A stretch of DNA of 64,000 bases from a bacterium (GTDB taxonomy: Bacteria > Joyebacterota > Joyebacteria > Joyebacterales > Joyebacteraceae): assembly GCA_025774935.1 (NCBI GenBank), contig JALGZK010000004.1, forward strand, positions 186,001-250,000, read 5' to 3'. Positions 28,088 through 37,400 of this stretch are shown in pieces. A program made the position numbers and the translations under genes. The notes under the pieces were generated by a model. The model was given only the letters and a program-made list of their open reading frames with translations, was not told the DNA's origin and searched no databases. The first letter of the stretch is position 1, and each line of letters opens with the position of its first letter.

Positions 28088-28787
28088 ACGTGTCGTCCTG
28101 AAGGTGAGCGGTGAAGCGCTCTCGGGCGACGGAGGTGCGCCGATCTCCCGCGAGGCCGCAGGTCTCCTGGCGGGGGAGATCAAGGCCGCGGCCGACACCG
28201 GGACCGAGATCGGAGTGGTCATCGGCGGCGGCAACATCCTCCGCGGAGTGACCGTCGCGCGGGGAGGGAGCGAGAGGCTCACCGCCGACTTCATGGGGAT
28301 GCTCGCGACCGTCCTGAACGGTCTCGCCCTCCGGAGCGCGCTTTCGGAAGCGGGCCAGGACGCGGTCGTGATGAGTGCGATGCCGACCGGCCGCGCGGCC
28401 GAGCTGTACGACCACGAGCAGGCCGACCGACACCTGGCGGCCGGGAAGGTCGTGATCTTCACGGCCGGCACCGGGAACCCGTTCTTCAGCACCGACACGG
28501 CGGCGGCGCTCCGCGCGGCCGAGCTGGGCGCGGACGCGCTGCTCAAGGCCACCAAGGTCGACGGCGTCTACGACGCCGATCCTCTGGAACACCCAGAAGC
28601 CAAGCGCTACGACGAGCTCACCTATCTCGAGGCCATCGAGAAGCGGCTCGGAGTGATGGACCTCACGGCGATATCGCTGGCCCGCGAACAGGGCCTCCCG
28701 ATCGTCGTCTTCGCCCTCACCGGTACCGGGAACATCGCCCGGGCGGCTCGGGGCGAGTCGATTGGAACCTGTGTCAAGGGAGGGTAG
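28071..28787 (+). CDS. pyrH: Uridylate kinase (UMP kinase)
   Basis: A 238-residue amino-acid-kinase-fold UMP kinase: RVVLKVSGEALSGD at the N-terminus, VIGGGNILRG, DFMGMLATVLNGLALRSAL, and the ATP-site FFSTDTAAALRAAELGADALLKATKVDGVYDADP. Converts UMP to UDP. Starts inside tsf (17-base overlap) and its stop abuts frr. Confidence 0.97.
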   Translation: MAAARRRVVLKVSGEALSGDGGAPISREAAGLLAGEIKAAADTGTEIGVVIGGGNILRGVTVARGGSERLTADFMGMLATVLNGLALRSALSEAGQDAVVMSAMPTGRAAELYDHEQADRHLAAGKVVIFTAGTGNPFFSTDTAAALRAAELGADALLKATKVDGVYDADPLEHPEAKRYDELTYLEAIEKRLGVMDLTAISLAREQGLPIVVFALTGTGNIARAARGESIGTCVKGG

Positions 28788-28789
28788 TG

Positions 28790-29347
28790 ATGGACGAGCT
28801 CTTCCGCGATGCCGAAGAGAGAATGGCGAAGGCAGTCGAGTCGGTGAAACGTGAGTTCGCCAGGATCAGAACGGGGAAGGCGACGGTCTCGCTCCTCGAC
28901 GGCGTCAGGGTCGAGTACTACGGGAACGCCGTACCGCTCAGGCAGGTTGCCAACATCAGCGTCCCCGAGGCGAGACTCCTGGTGGTTCAGCCGTGGGACA
29001 AGAAGGTCATCGGCGACATCGAGAAGGCGATCCTGGCGGCCGACCTGGGCCTCAATCCCTCGAGTGACGGGCACCTCATCCGTGTGCCGATCCCTCCGCT
29101 GACCGAGGAGCGCCGGAAGGAGATGGTCCGGTACGTGCACAAGCTCGCGGAGGAGGGCCGCATCGCGGTCAGGAACATCAGGCGGGACGTGAACGAGACA
29201 CTCAAGAAGAAGCAGAAGGACGGGGAGATCTCCGAGGACGAGTTCCACCGCGCTCACGACAAGACCGTCCAGGACATGACGGACGAGAGGGTCCGCGAGG
29301 TCGACCAGATCCTCAAGGCGAAGGAAGAAGAACTGATGGAGGTCTAG
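28790..29347 (+). CDS. frr: Ribosome recycling factor
   Basis: A 185-residue RRF: REFARIRTGKATVSLLDGVRVEYYGNAVPLRQVANISVPEARLLVVQPWD, then LNPSSDGHLIRVPIPPLTEERRKEM and the long C-terminal helix. ATG at 28790 follows GGGAGGGTAGTG; a GTG three bases earlier overlaps the pyrH stop. With EF-G it splits post-termination ribosomes. Confidence 0.97.
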   Translation: MDELFRDAEERMAKAVESVKREFARIRTGKATVSLLDGVRVEYYGNAVPLRQVANISVPEARLLVVQPWDKKVIGDIEKAILAADLGLNPSSDGHLIRVPIPPLTEERRKEMVRYVHKLAEEGRIAVRNIRRDVNETLKKKQKDGEISEDEFHRAHDKTVQDMTDERVREVDQILKAKEEELMEV

Positions 29348-29393
29348 CCGGAGGGCTAGGCGTGACGGTCAGCCGTACCAGGGAGGTAGTAAA

Positions 29394-29564
29394 GTGGCCT
29401 ACGTGATTTCAGACGAGTGCACCGCATGCGGCGTGTGCCAGAGCTCGTGCCCCGTCGAGGCGATCGCTGAGGGCGACCCGAAGTACATCATCGACCCCGA
29501 CGCCTGCACCGACTGCGGTCTGTGCGCGGAGGAGTGCCCGTTCGACGCCATCAGCCAGGGCTAG
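29394..29564 (+). CDS. 2[4Fe-4S] ferredoxin (56 aa)
   Basis: A small complete gene: GTG at 29394 with GGGAGG seven bases upstream, TAG at 29562-29564. The 56-residue product has two classical cluster motifs, CTACGVCQSSCP and CTDCGLCAEECP (CxxCxxCxxxCP twice), in a pseudo-twofold bacterial ferredoxin fold. It carries one electron at low potential per cluster. It lies between frr and uppS, whose products do not need it; IspG/IspH of the isoprenoid pathway (dxr is downstream) do need such a donor, but the link is only suggestive. A terminator follows it. Confidence 0.95.
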   Translation: MAYVISDECTACGVCQSSCPVEAIAEGDPKYIIDPDACTDCGLCAEECPFDAISQG

Positions 29565-29595
29565 CCGGCGGCGCCGGGCAGGGAATCACCCGGAC

Positions 29596-29633
29596 GAGGA
29601 CGGCTGGCGAGCGCCCGCCGTCCTCCTCTTTCC
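29596..29633 (+). terminator. Terminator after ferredoxin gene
   Basis: GAGGACGGC (29596-29604) pairs with GCCGTCCTC (29617-29625), further stabilised inside by GGCG/CGCC, followed by CTCTTTCC. Separates the ribosomal operon from uppS, although read-through is possible since uppS starts only 28 bases on. Confidence 0.65.
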
Positions 29634-29660
29634 GGGGACCGAGCTTCGAGGGAGACGGCG

Positions 29661-30434
29661 ATGGCGCGTAAAACGGAGAAGGACCTCGCACGGGCCCTGA
29701 CCCGCGTCCCGGAGTCGCTTCCGGGACACGTTGCCATCATCATGGATGGGAACGGGCGCTGGGCGCGGCGTCGCGGGCTTCCGAGGATTGCCGGGCACGC
29801 CGCCGGGCGCGGCGTCGTCCGCGACATCGTCATCGCGAGCTCCGAGCTCGGGCTCAAGGAGCTCACGCTCTACACGTTCTCGATGGAGAACTGGCGGAGG
29901 CCCCGCACGGAGGTCTCCGCCTTGATGCATCTGCTCGACCAGACGCTCAAGGAGCAGGTCGAGGAGATGGACCTGAACAACGTGACGCTCCGAGCGCTGG
30001 GACGACTCGAGCTGCTTCCTAAGTACGCCCGATCCCGAGTCGACAAGTCGATCGAGCGGCTCTCCCGGAATGACGGCCTCAAGCTGAACATCGCCCTCTC
30101 CTACGGAGGGCGGACCGAGATCCTGGACGCCGTGCGCCAGATCGCCTCGCGGATCGAGGCGGGAGAGATACGCGCCGCCGACATCGACGAGGACCTCCTC
30201 AGGAGCTTCTTCTACCTGCCCGACCTGTCTGATCCCGACCTTCTCATCAGGACCAGCGGAGAGCTCAGGATCAGCAACTTCCTCATCTGGCAGATCGCGT
30301 ACTCGGAGATTCACGTGACAGACGTGCTGTGGCCGGACTTCCGGCGAAAGCATCTCTACGAGGCGATCGACGCCTACCGGAAGCGCGACCGGAGGTTCGG
30401 CGGCGTCGCCGCGCCTGCGAGCGGAGGGCGGTAG
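29661..30434 (+). CDS. uppS: Isoprenyl (undecaprenyl) diphosphate synthase
   Basis: A 257-residue cis-prenyltransferase making the C55 lipid carrier for peptidoglycan. HVAIIMDGNGRWARRRG (about residues 24-40, catalytic Asp), GHAAGRG, LTLYTFSMENWRRP, and the C-terminal DLLIRTSGELRISNFLIWQIAYSE are family hallmarks. ATG after GAGGGAGACGGCG. Begins the uppS-cdsA-dxr-rseP envelope cluster. Confidence 0.97.
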   Translation: MARKTEKDLARALTRVPESLPGHVAIIMDGNGRWARRRGLPRIAGHAAGRGVVRDIVIASSELGLKELTLYTFSMENWRRPRTEVSALMHLLDQTLKEQVEEMDLNNVTLRALGRLELLPKYARSRVDKSIERLSRNDGLKLNIALSYGGRTEILDAVRQIASRIEAGEIRAADIDEDLLRSFFYLPDLSDPDLLIRTSGELRISNFLIWQIAYSEIHVTDVLWPDFRRKHLYEAIDAYRKRDRRFGGVAAPASGGR

Positions 30435-30437
30435 GGC

Positions 30438-31271
30438 ATGGCCCGCACACCCAGACAGCTCGGGATGCGTCTCCTGACGGCGGCGTTCGGAGTGCCGGCG
30501 GCCATCGTCTGCTCGCTGGTGGGCGGGATCCCGTTTCTGCTCGCGGTCAACCTGGTCATCGGTGTCGGTCTCTTCGAGTTCTACCGCATGATGGAGGCGA
30601 AGGGGATCCGTCCGTTCAAGACTGTCGGAGTCCTCGCTGGACTCGTCGTCGCCTGGTACGTCTACTTCCAGGGCGGCGTCTTCTCGAGCCTCTTCATCAC
30701 GATCGTCCTCCTCGCGGTCATGGTGCTCGAGCTCTTCAGGAGGGACGGGGATCTCGCGGTCTTCCACATCTCGACGACCCTGTTCGGGATCTTCTACATC
30801 GCGTGGCTCGGAAGCCACATCATCCTGCTCAGGAAGCTCGGCGAGGAGTACGTGGGGGGTGACTTCGGCGGGCACTTCGTCATCCTCGCGTTCGCCATCG
30901 CGTGGCTCGCGGACACGGGCGCGTATTTCTTCGGGAACGCGTTCGGGAAACGCAAGCTCATGCCGCGCGTGAGCCCAGGCAAGTCCGTCGAGGGCGCGAT
31001 CGGGGGCGTCTTCCTCGGGCTCGTGGCCGCCTTCGTCATGAAGCTCACGTTCCTTCCCATGCTGTCGTACCTCGACGCGTGCGTCCTTGGTCTCGTGGGC
31101 GGGGTGGCGGCGGCCCTGGGGGACCTCGTCGAGTCCCTGATGAAGCGAGACGTGAAGATAAAGGACACTTCGCGGGCGCTGCCGGGCCACGGCGGGATGC
31201 TCGACAGATTCGACAGCGTGCTCTTCGTAGCGCCGCTGGTCTACTACTACCTCCGGTTCCTCGTCGTGTAA
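30438..31271 (+). CDS. cdsA: Phosphatidate cytidylyltransferase
   Basis: A 277-residue integral membrane enzyme forming CDP-diacylglycerol. About seven hydrophobic segments; the full CdsA signature is visible near the C-terminus as SLMKRDVKIKDTSRALPGHG and GMLDRFD. WLADTGAYFFGNAFGKRKL is another conserved stretch. Three bases after uppS. Confidence 0.96.
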   Translation: MARTPRQLGMRLLTAAFGVPAAIVCSLVGGIPFLLAVNLVIGVGLFEFYRMMEAKGIRPFKTVGVLAGLVVAWYVYFQGGVFSSLFITIVLLAVMVLELFRRDGDLAVFHISTTLFGIFYIAWLGSHIILLRKLGEEYVGGDFGGHFVILAFAIAWLADTGAYFFGNAFGKRKLMPRVSPGKSVEGAIGGVFLGLVAAFVMKLTFLPMLSYLDACVLGLVGGVAAALGDLVESLMKRDVKIKDTSRALPGHGGMLDRFDSVLFVAPLVYYYLRFLVV

Positions 31272-31283
31272 GGAAGGACGCCG

Positions 31284-32483
31284 ATGGGAGGCAGAGTGAC
31301 TTCGTCCGGAGACCCGCCCCCGACCAGGAAGAGGGTCGCGGTTCTCGGCTCGACAGGGTCGATCGGGAGGAACGCCCTGGCGGTCGCGGCCGCTCATCCG
31401 GACGTCTTCGAGATCGTGAGCCTCTCCGCACACCGGAACGTCGAGCTGCTCGCAGAGCAGGCGGCGCGCTTCGGCGTCCGGAGGGTCGCGGTGGGGGAGG
31501 CGACGCCCAGGCGTCCGTTCCCCGACGGCGTCGCGATCGGTCGCGGCCGTCTGGCGCTCGAGAGGCTAGCCTCAGATCCGGGCGTCGATCTGGTGGTTAA
31601 CGCTCTCGTCGGCGCGGCCGGACTCGCGCCGACCATGGCCGCGCTCCGCGCCGGCCGGACCCTCGCGCTCGCGAACAAGGAGTCGCTCGTCATGGCGGGC
31701 GAGCTGGTCGGCCGCGCGGCGGAGGCGGGCGGAGCCTCGCTCGTGCCGATCGACAGCGAGCACAGCTCGCTCTTCCGCTGTCTCAGGGGGATTCCGCGCA
31801 CCGAGGTGGCCGGCGTCGTCCTCACGGCGTCCGGCGGTCCCCTCAGGGACATCCCGGCTTCGGAGATCGCGGACGCCGGCGTCGACGCCGTGCTCGACCA
31901 CCCGACGTGGGACATGGGGACCAAGGTCACGGTCGACTCGGCGACGCTCGTCAACAAGGCGATGGAGGTGGTCGAGGCCAGGTGGCTCTTCGGCCTCCCG
32001 TTCGAGCGAATCGACGTCGTGCTCCACCGGGAGTCGATCGTCCACTCGCTCGTCCGGCTCGTCGACGGCTCCTTCCTCGCGCACCTCGGCATGCCGGACA
32101 TGAAGGTCCCGATCCAGTACGCGATGTTCTACCCCGACCCGCCCGGAGGGCGTTTCGATGACTGCCCGCCCGGCGCGCTCGGGACGCTGCACTTCGAGCC
32201 GGTCGACTTCGACCGGTACCCGTGCTACGGTCTCGTCCTTGACGCGGCGAGGCGGGGCGGAACCAGTCCCGTGATCGCAGCGACGGCGGACGAGGTCGCC
32301 GTGGCCGCGTTCGTCGACGGCAGGATCCGTTTTGGAGAGATCGCCGACGTGATCGCCGGGACGCTGTCCGCGGTCGCTCCGGGCGACGCCCCGGACGTCG
32401 ACGCCGTTCTCGGAGCTGAGGAAGAGGCGCGCGAGGCCGCCGGACATGTCGTCGGAAGGCTCGCTGCCGCGCCCTCTCAATAG
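31284..32483 (+). CDS. dxr: 1-deoxy-D-xylulose 5-phosphate reductoisomerase
   Basis: A 399-residue DXR/IspC of the MEP isoprenoid pathway. NADPH site VLGSTGSIGRNAL (about residues 20-32), LANKESLVMAGELV, metal/substrate residues in PIDSEHSSLF and VTVDSATLVNKAMEVVEARWLF, and HRESIVHSLV. The N-terminal 15 residues are extra. Uses manganese or magnesium. Its product feeds UppS. Confidence 0.97.
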   Translation: MGGRVTSSGDPPPTRKRVAVLGSTGSIGRNALAVAAAHPDVFEIVSLSAHRNVELLAEQAARFGVRRVAVGEATPRRPFPDGVAIGRGRLALERLASDPGVDLVVNALVGAAGLAPTMAALRAGRTLALANKESLVMAGELVGRAAEAGGASLVPIDSEHSSLFRCLRGIPRTEVAGVVLTASGGPLRDIPASEIADAGVDAVLDHPTWDMGTKVTVDSATLVNKAMEVVEARWLFGLPFERIDVVLHRESIVHSLVRLVDGSFLAHLGMPDMKVPIQYAMFYPDPPGGRFDDCPPGALGTLHFEPVDFDRYPCYGLVLDAARRGGTSPVIAATADEVAVAAFVDGRIRFGEIADVIAGTLSAVAPGDAPDVDAVLGAEEEAREAAGHVVGRLAAAPSQ

Positions 32484-32523
32484 AGTCACCCCGCCGGGCG
32501 CACGCCCGGCAGAGCGAGGTGTC

Positions 32524-33840
32524 ATGTTCGTCTTCTACATCTACGCCGGCGTCCTGCTCGGCATCCTGATCATCGTCCACGAGGTGGGCCACTTCATCGC
32601 GGCTCGCGCGGCCGGCGTGACCGTAGAGCGATTCTCGATCGGGTTCGGTCCGAGGATCGCGAAGTTCACCCGGGGAGAGACTGAGTACGCGATCTCGCTC
32701 ATCCCGCTCGGCGGCTACGTCAAGATGGCCGGAATGGACCCGTCCGAGGGGGAGGGAGACGCCGCTCCCGGGCCGCGCACCTTCCTGGGCAAGCGGATCG
32801 GAGTCCGGGCGCTCATCGTCTCCGCGGGGCCGGTGACGAACTTCGTCTGGGCCTTCATCGTGTACACCGGGGTCCTCTGGGCGTCAGGGCTGCCGACCCT
32901 CGGCGAGCCACTCGTCGGCGAGGTCGCGCCGGGGAGCGTCGCCGACTCGGCGGGGCTCCGGCTCGGGGACAGGATCGTCTCCGTCGACGGCGTCGAGGTC
33001 GCCAACTGGGCGGAGGTCGTCGAGCAGGCGGGGGAGGGCGAGGCGGACCGGTACGATCTCGTCGTGCGGCGACACGACGGGACCGAGGTTCCGGTCGTGC
33101 TCGAGGCCGTACCGGACTCGGCGGGCGGCGCCCCCCGGCTCGACCTGACTGCGTTCGTGCCACCGGTGGTCGGCGACGTGTTGCGCGGCGGGCCGGCGGA
33201 CCTCGCGGGGATCCGTTCCGGCGACCGAGTTCTGTCCGTCGACGGCATCTCGGTCGAGACGTGGAACGGTCTCGGTGACATCATCCGCATGCGCGCCGAC
33301 ACCGAGGTCGAGATCGTCTGGCAGCGCGACGGCGAGACGATGCGGGCGGTCGTGACTCCGGTTGAGTCCGAGGAGCCTGTCGGGACGACCGGCGTCCAGC
33401 GCGTCGGCCAGATCGGGGTCATGCGCACGTGGGACGTGCGCGACCTCGGCCTCGGCGAATCGATCGTCACCGGATTCAGGATCACTGTCAGCAACGTCGT
33501 CCTGATCGCGCAGTTCTTCTGGGGGCTCGTCCGCGGGCAGATCGCGACCGAGATGCTCGGCGGGCCCATCCGCGTGGTGCAGCTGGCGAGCGAGAGCGCA
33601 CGCTGGGGCGCGAGCTACTTCTTCAGCTTCATGGCGTTCCTCAGCCTGAACCTATTCCTCATCAACCTCTTCCCGCTGCCGATCCTCGACGGCGGGCACC
33701 TCGTCCTCCTCGGCCTCGAGAAGGTCAGAGGGCGCAGACTCACCGACCGTCAGCTGATGGTCTGGCAGCAGATCGGGCTCATCTTCTTCGTGGGGCTCAT
33801 GATCGTGATGATCGTGGTGGACACGCTCCGGGCCCGGTAG
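32524..33840 (+). CDS. rseP: RIP metalloprotease RseP (site-2 protease)
   Basis: A 438-residue intramembrane zinc protease. First membrane helix with HEVGH (about residues 20-24), then RFSIGFGPRIAKF and LGGYVKMAGM; two PDZ domains (about 125-210 and 210-290; VDGVEVANW, VDGISVETW); LDGGH near residue 394 supplies the third zinc ligand. ATG at 32524 follows GAGCGAGG and places the first membrane helix at the N-terminus; upstream in-frame codons overlap dxr. Likely cleaves anti-sigma factors or signal-peptide remnants; no anti-sigma gene is nearby. Confidence 0.96.
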   Translation: MFVFYIYAGVLLGILIIVHEVGHFIAARAAGVTVERFSIGFGPRIAKFTRGETEYAISLIPLGGYVKMAGMDPSEGEGDAAPGPRTFLGKRIGVRALIVSAGPVTNFVWAFIVYTGVLWASGLPTLGEPLVGEVAPGSVADSAGLRLGDRIVSVDGVEVANWAEVVEQAGEGEADRYDLVVRRHDGTEVPVVLEAVPDSAGGAPRLDLTAFVPPVVGDVLRGGPADLAGIRSGDRVLSVDGISVETWNGLGDIIRMRADTEVEIVWQRDGETMRAVVTPVESEEPVGTTGVQRVGQIGVMRTWDVRDLGLGESIVTGFRITVSNVVLIAQFFWGLVRGQIATEMLGGPIRVVQLASESARWGASYFFSFMAFLSLNLFLINLFPLPILDGGHLVLLGLEKVRGRRLTDRQLMVWQQIGLIFFVGLMIVMIVVDTLRAR

Positions 33841-33866
33841 GCGCGGCAGCGCCGGGGGAAGGCGGG

Positions 33867-34304
33867 TCAGCGCGTGGAGTCCGGCTCGGCTTGGATCTCG
33901 GCCGTCCTCGCTTCGACAGCCTCCATGATCCCTCTCCAGCGGTCGGCGTCCGGCCTGACCGCGTCGGCGAACGCCTCTATCTCGGCTCTCGAGTAGGCGA
34001 ACGCCCCAAGCTCCAATGCTCTCTCCCAGGCCTCGTCACCTCTGTGCCCCTCATCGAGCGCGGCAGACAGCGCCGCGAGGGTCTCGACGAAACCCTCCTC
34101 GGAGATCCGGGCGTCACCGCGCTGCCGTCCCGGCTCGTCCGGAGCCTCCGCGTCCTGCCCGCAGCCGCACGCGAGAAGGGCGATCGCGGCCAGCGCGAGA
34201 GCGCACAGGATGAGCTCGCCCCGCGCCGTGGTACGACGCCCGTTCGGGCACGGTGCCTGCTGCTGAAGAAGGGGTGTCGGGCAACGTCTTACGAAGAGGA
34301 CCAT
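33867..34304 (-). CDS. Small predicted lipoprotein of unknown function
   Basis: A 145-residue leftward gene. The start is well supported: GGAGGA lies five bases before ATG, and a divergent promoter lies at 34344-34372. After an unusually long basic n-region (about 30 residues, with QQQ and RRTTARGE) comes a hydrophobic helix ending in the lipobox LLAC (Cys46), then about 100 acidic, helical residues with no recognised family. Convergent with rseP, divergent from the large peptidase/propeller/Omp85 gene. Possibly an outer-membrane or periplasmic accessory lipoprotein; function unknown. Confidence 0.7.
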   Translation of the reverse strand: MVLFVRRCPTPLLQQQAPCPNGRRTTARGELILCALALAAIALLACGCGQDAEAPDEPGRQRGDARISEEGFVETLAALSAALDEGHRGDEAWERALELGAFAYSRAEIEAFADAVRPDADRWRGIMEAVEARTAEIQAEPDSTR

Positions 34305-34343
34305 CGTTCCTCCGGAGGGGAAGCGTTGGGTCGTTCGACGTCT

Positions 34344-34372
34344 ATCATCGTCGCAGACTCCCGCGAAGTCAA
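34344..34372 (-). promoter_or_regulatory. Promoter of small lipoprotein gene
   Basis: Minus strand TTGACT, 17-base spacer, GATGAT. Its -35 box is back to back with that of the rightward promoter at 34382-34410. Confidence 0.5.
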
Positions 34373-34387
34373 CCGGCGCGGTTGACA
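34369..34387. promoter_or_regulatory. Palindrome joining two divergent -35 boxes (possible operator)
   Basis: GTCAACC-GGCGC-GGTTGAC, seven-base arms, contains parts of both -35 boxes. Could be a shared regulator site or simply the result of two TTGAC boxes placed head to head. Confidence 0.35.
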
Positions 34388-34410
34388 GCCCCGGAGGGCA
34401 GGCCTAGAAT
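34382..34410 (+). promoter_or_regulatory. Sigma-70 promoter of peptidase/propeller/Omp85 gene
   Basis: TTGACA (34382-34387), 17-base spacer, TAGAAT (34405-34410), about 45 bases from start point to ATG. Confidence 0.75.
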
Positions 34411-34461
34411 CTTAGGAAGAGGCCCGTAGAGCGAGGCAAGGCCACCTACGGAGCGGCAGGG

Positions 34462-37400
34462 ATGAAGATAAACCGCGTCACTTCCATCATGCTTACGGTG
34501 CTGGTCGCCTGTCTCCTGGCGTCGGGAACGGCCGACGCCCAGACGTTCGGGCGCAACAAGGTCCAGTACCGGAGCTTCGACTGGCGCATCATCCACACGG
34601 CCCACTTCGACGTCTACTTCTACGAGGGCTCCGAAGACCTCGCCGACGCCGTCAGCCGGATCGTCGAGGACGCCAACACCGAGTTCGAGCGCGTCCTGGG
34701 ACACGAGCTGACGACAGTCATCCCCGTCATCATCTACGCGTCCCACAACGACTTCAGCTCCACGAACATCTCAGCGTCTCACATCGAGGAGACGGTCGGC
34801 GGTTTCACGGAGCTCTACAAGAACCGGGTCGTGATCCCGTTCACGGGCTCGTACGACGACCTGAGGCACGTGCTGTACCACGAGCTTACGCACGTCTTCC
34901 TGTTCGACATCGTGTACGGAGGCCTCGTCGATTCAGTCATCCGGCAGGCGTACACCAACCCGGTCCCGCTCTGGTTCGTGGAGGGCATCGCGGAGTACAT
35001 GTCCATGGGCTGGGACCCCGAGGCCGAGATGATCCTGAGGGACCTCGCGGTCTCGGACCTCGTCGTTCCTCTCGAGTATCTGTACGGCGGATACCTCGTC
35101 TACAAGCAGGGGCAGGCGGTCGTCAACTTCATCGCCGAACGCTACGGCGAGGAGAAGATCAGGGAGATCGTTAGAGCCATCGCGAAGACGCACAACCTCG
35201 AGCAGGCGCTCCAGGAGACGATTGGCCTGTCGACGTCCCAGCTCTCCGAGGAATTCGAGGACGCCGTGCAGGAGAGGTACTGGCCCGAGATCACGGAGAG
35301 GGAGGACCGCGAGGACGTGGTCGACCTCATCACCGACCACAGGAAGGACGGCTCGTACTTCAACTTCGGCCCGTCGATCTCTCCGGACGGGAAGTCAGTC
35401 ATCTTCGTGTCGGACAGGACCGGGTACGCCGGCGTGTACGTTGCGTCGACGCTCGACGGCGCGATCCTCGGGAAGTACGTGAGCGGCGAGAGCACCGACG
35501 AGTTCGAGGCGCTGCACATCCTGCGGACGGGATTCGGGTGGTCCCCGGACGGCAGCGAGATCGCCTTCGTCGCGAAGGCGGGCGAACGCGACGCCCTCCA
35601 CTTCATCGACACCGAGGAACGCAAGGTCGTGAGGAGCTTCAGGTTCGAGCTCGACGGCGCCTTCACGCCCGCCTGGTCCCCGGACGGGGAACGGATCGTG
35701 TTCGTCGGCACGAGGCACGGCGCGTCCGACCTATACATGACCGACAGAAACGGGGCGGAGCCCAGGAAGCTCACCGACGACTACTACGACGAGCGGGATC
35801 CCGAGTGGTCGCCCGACGGCACGCGCATCGTCTTCTCCTCGGACCGGTCGTCGCCGGAGGAGCTCGGGTTCAAGCGCGACTACGATCTGTACACTCTCGA
35901 TCCGGAGTCCCTCGAGGTCGTGCGCATAGTGGCGACGCCCGGACGCGAGGGTCATCCGACGTGGTCCCCCGATGGGTCCTACGTCGCATACACCTCGGAC
36001 GTGCACGGCTCGCCCGGCATCTACATCGCGAGCGTCGCCGACTCGATGAGCGTTCTGACGACGACCCTCGTCGGAGGGGCGAAGGCTCCGAGCTGGGCGC
36101 GCGATGCCGACTGGGCGGCGTTCCAGGTCTACGGAGAAGGCGGCTGGGACATCGCCGTTGCCAAGAACCCGATGGAGCGCTTCAGCGAGGTCATCGCCGA
36201 GAACGGGTGGTTCCCGAGCGTCGGCGCTCCGCTGGACGTCGTGCTGAACGGCATCGTGGCGGTGGTAGAAGCTGAGGGCGGGGAAGTCACGGACGAGAAG
36301 ATGGAGGTGGCCGTCGAGCGGCTCGGCGAAATGGGAATCGGCGAAGGCGGTGCGGAGGGCGAAAGCTCGGCGCTAGCGGCGGCCGGCGTCGCGGCCGGTG
36401 CCGCGTACGCGGCGTCGGGACCCGATCCGGCGCCGGGACTGTCGCCGGAGCCAGACGAGGGCGCGGTCGGAACGCCCGCGGCCGCGGAATCGGCCGCCGG
36501 TCCTCCCGATGCCGAGACTCCGGACGGTCCCGCAGACGCGGTCTCCGCGAGCGGTCCGGAAGACGAGCCTGACGCCTACGCCAGCGAGCACGGTGACTCC
36601 GGCGAGGTCGCATCCGACGCGACCGAAGGCGAGCCGGAGGACGGTCCGGCGAGCGCCGACGCCACGGACGAAGGAGCCGCGACCGGGGCTGCCGCCGGCG
36701 CGGCTGCGGCTGGCGCTTCGGCCGTGCCGCCGCCCGAGAGCGAGACCGTCACGAAGGCGAGGGACGCCTTCCTCAAGGCGACGGGGAACGACGTGTTCGA
36801 GCCGGAGGAGGAGCCGGACCGCGACGAACACATCGTCGAGCGCTACAGGCCCAGGTTCGCCCCCGACTGGATCACCGGCGGGCTCAGCTACTCGTCCGCG
36901 TACGGGTTCGCCGCGTCCGCGGAGATCTCGATCAGCGACGTGCTCGGCAACCACAGGTTCTACATCGTCACCGACATCTTCGCGAGCATCGAGGCCAGCA
37001 ACTTCTACGTCGAGTACTCGAACCTCTCTAATCGATGGAACTGGTCGGTGGGCGTCTTCCACTTCAAGGAGAGCTACTACTCCGACCGGACGCAGCTCGG
37101 GGAGTACCTCGGGAAGAAGCGCTACTTCACCGAGCGCAACTACGGGGTCACGAGCTCCGTCAGGTACCCGTTCAGCAAATTCACCCGGATGGAGATCGGT
37201 CTCTCCGTCATGTCGGTCGACCGGCAGTACGCGGCCGCGAACCCGGAGGGCATCGTCGAGCTGACGGACGAGAAGCTCAAGCGCCAGCTCCTCGTTCCGA
37301 GCGTCCGGCTAGTCAACGACACGACGACGTGGGGGTCGGTCGGGCCGGTCGCGGGGCGCCGCTTCTCCATCGCCGTCTCGAAGGGCTGGGACCCGGGCGG

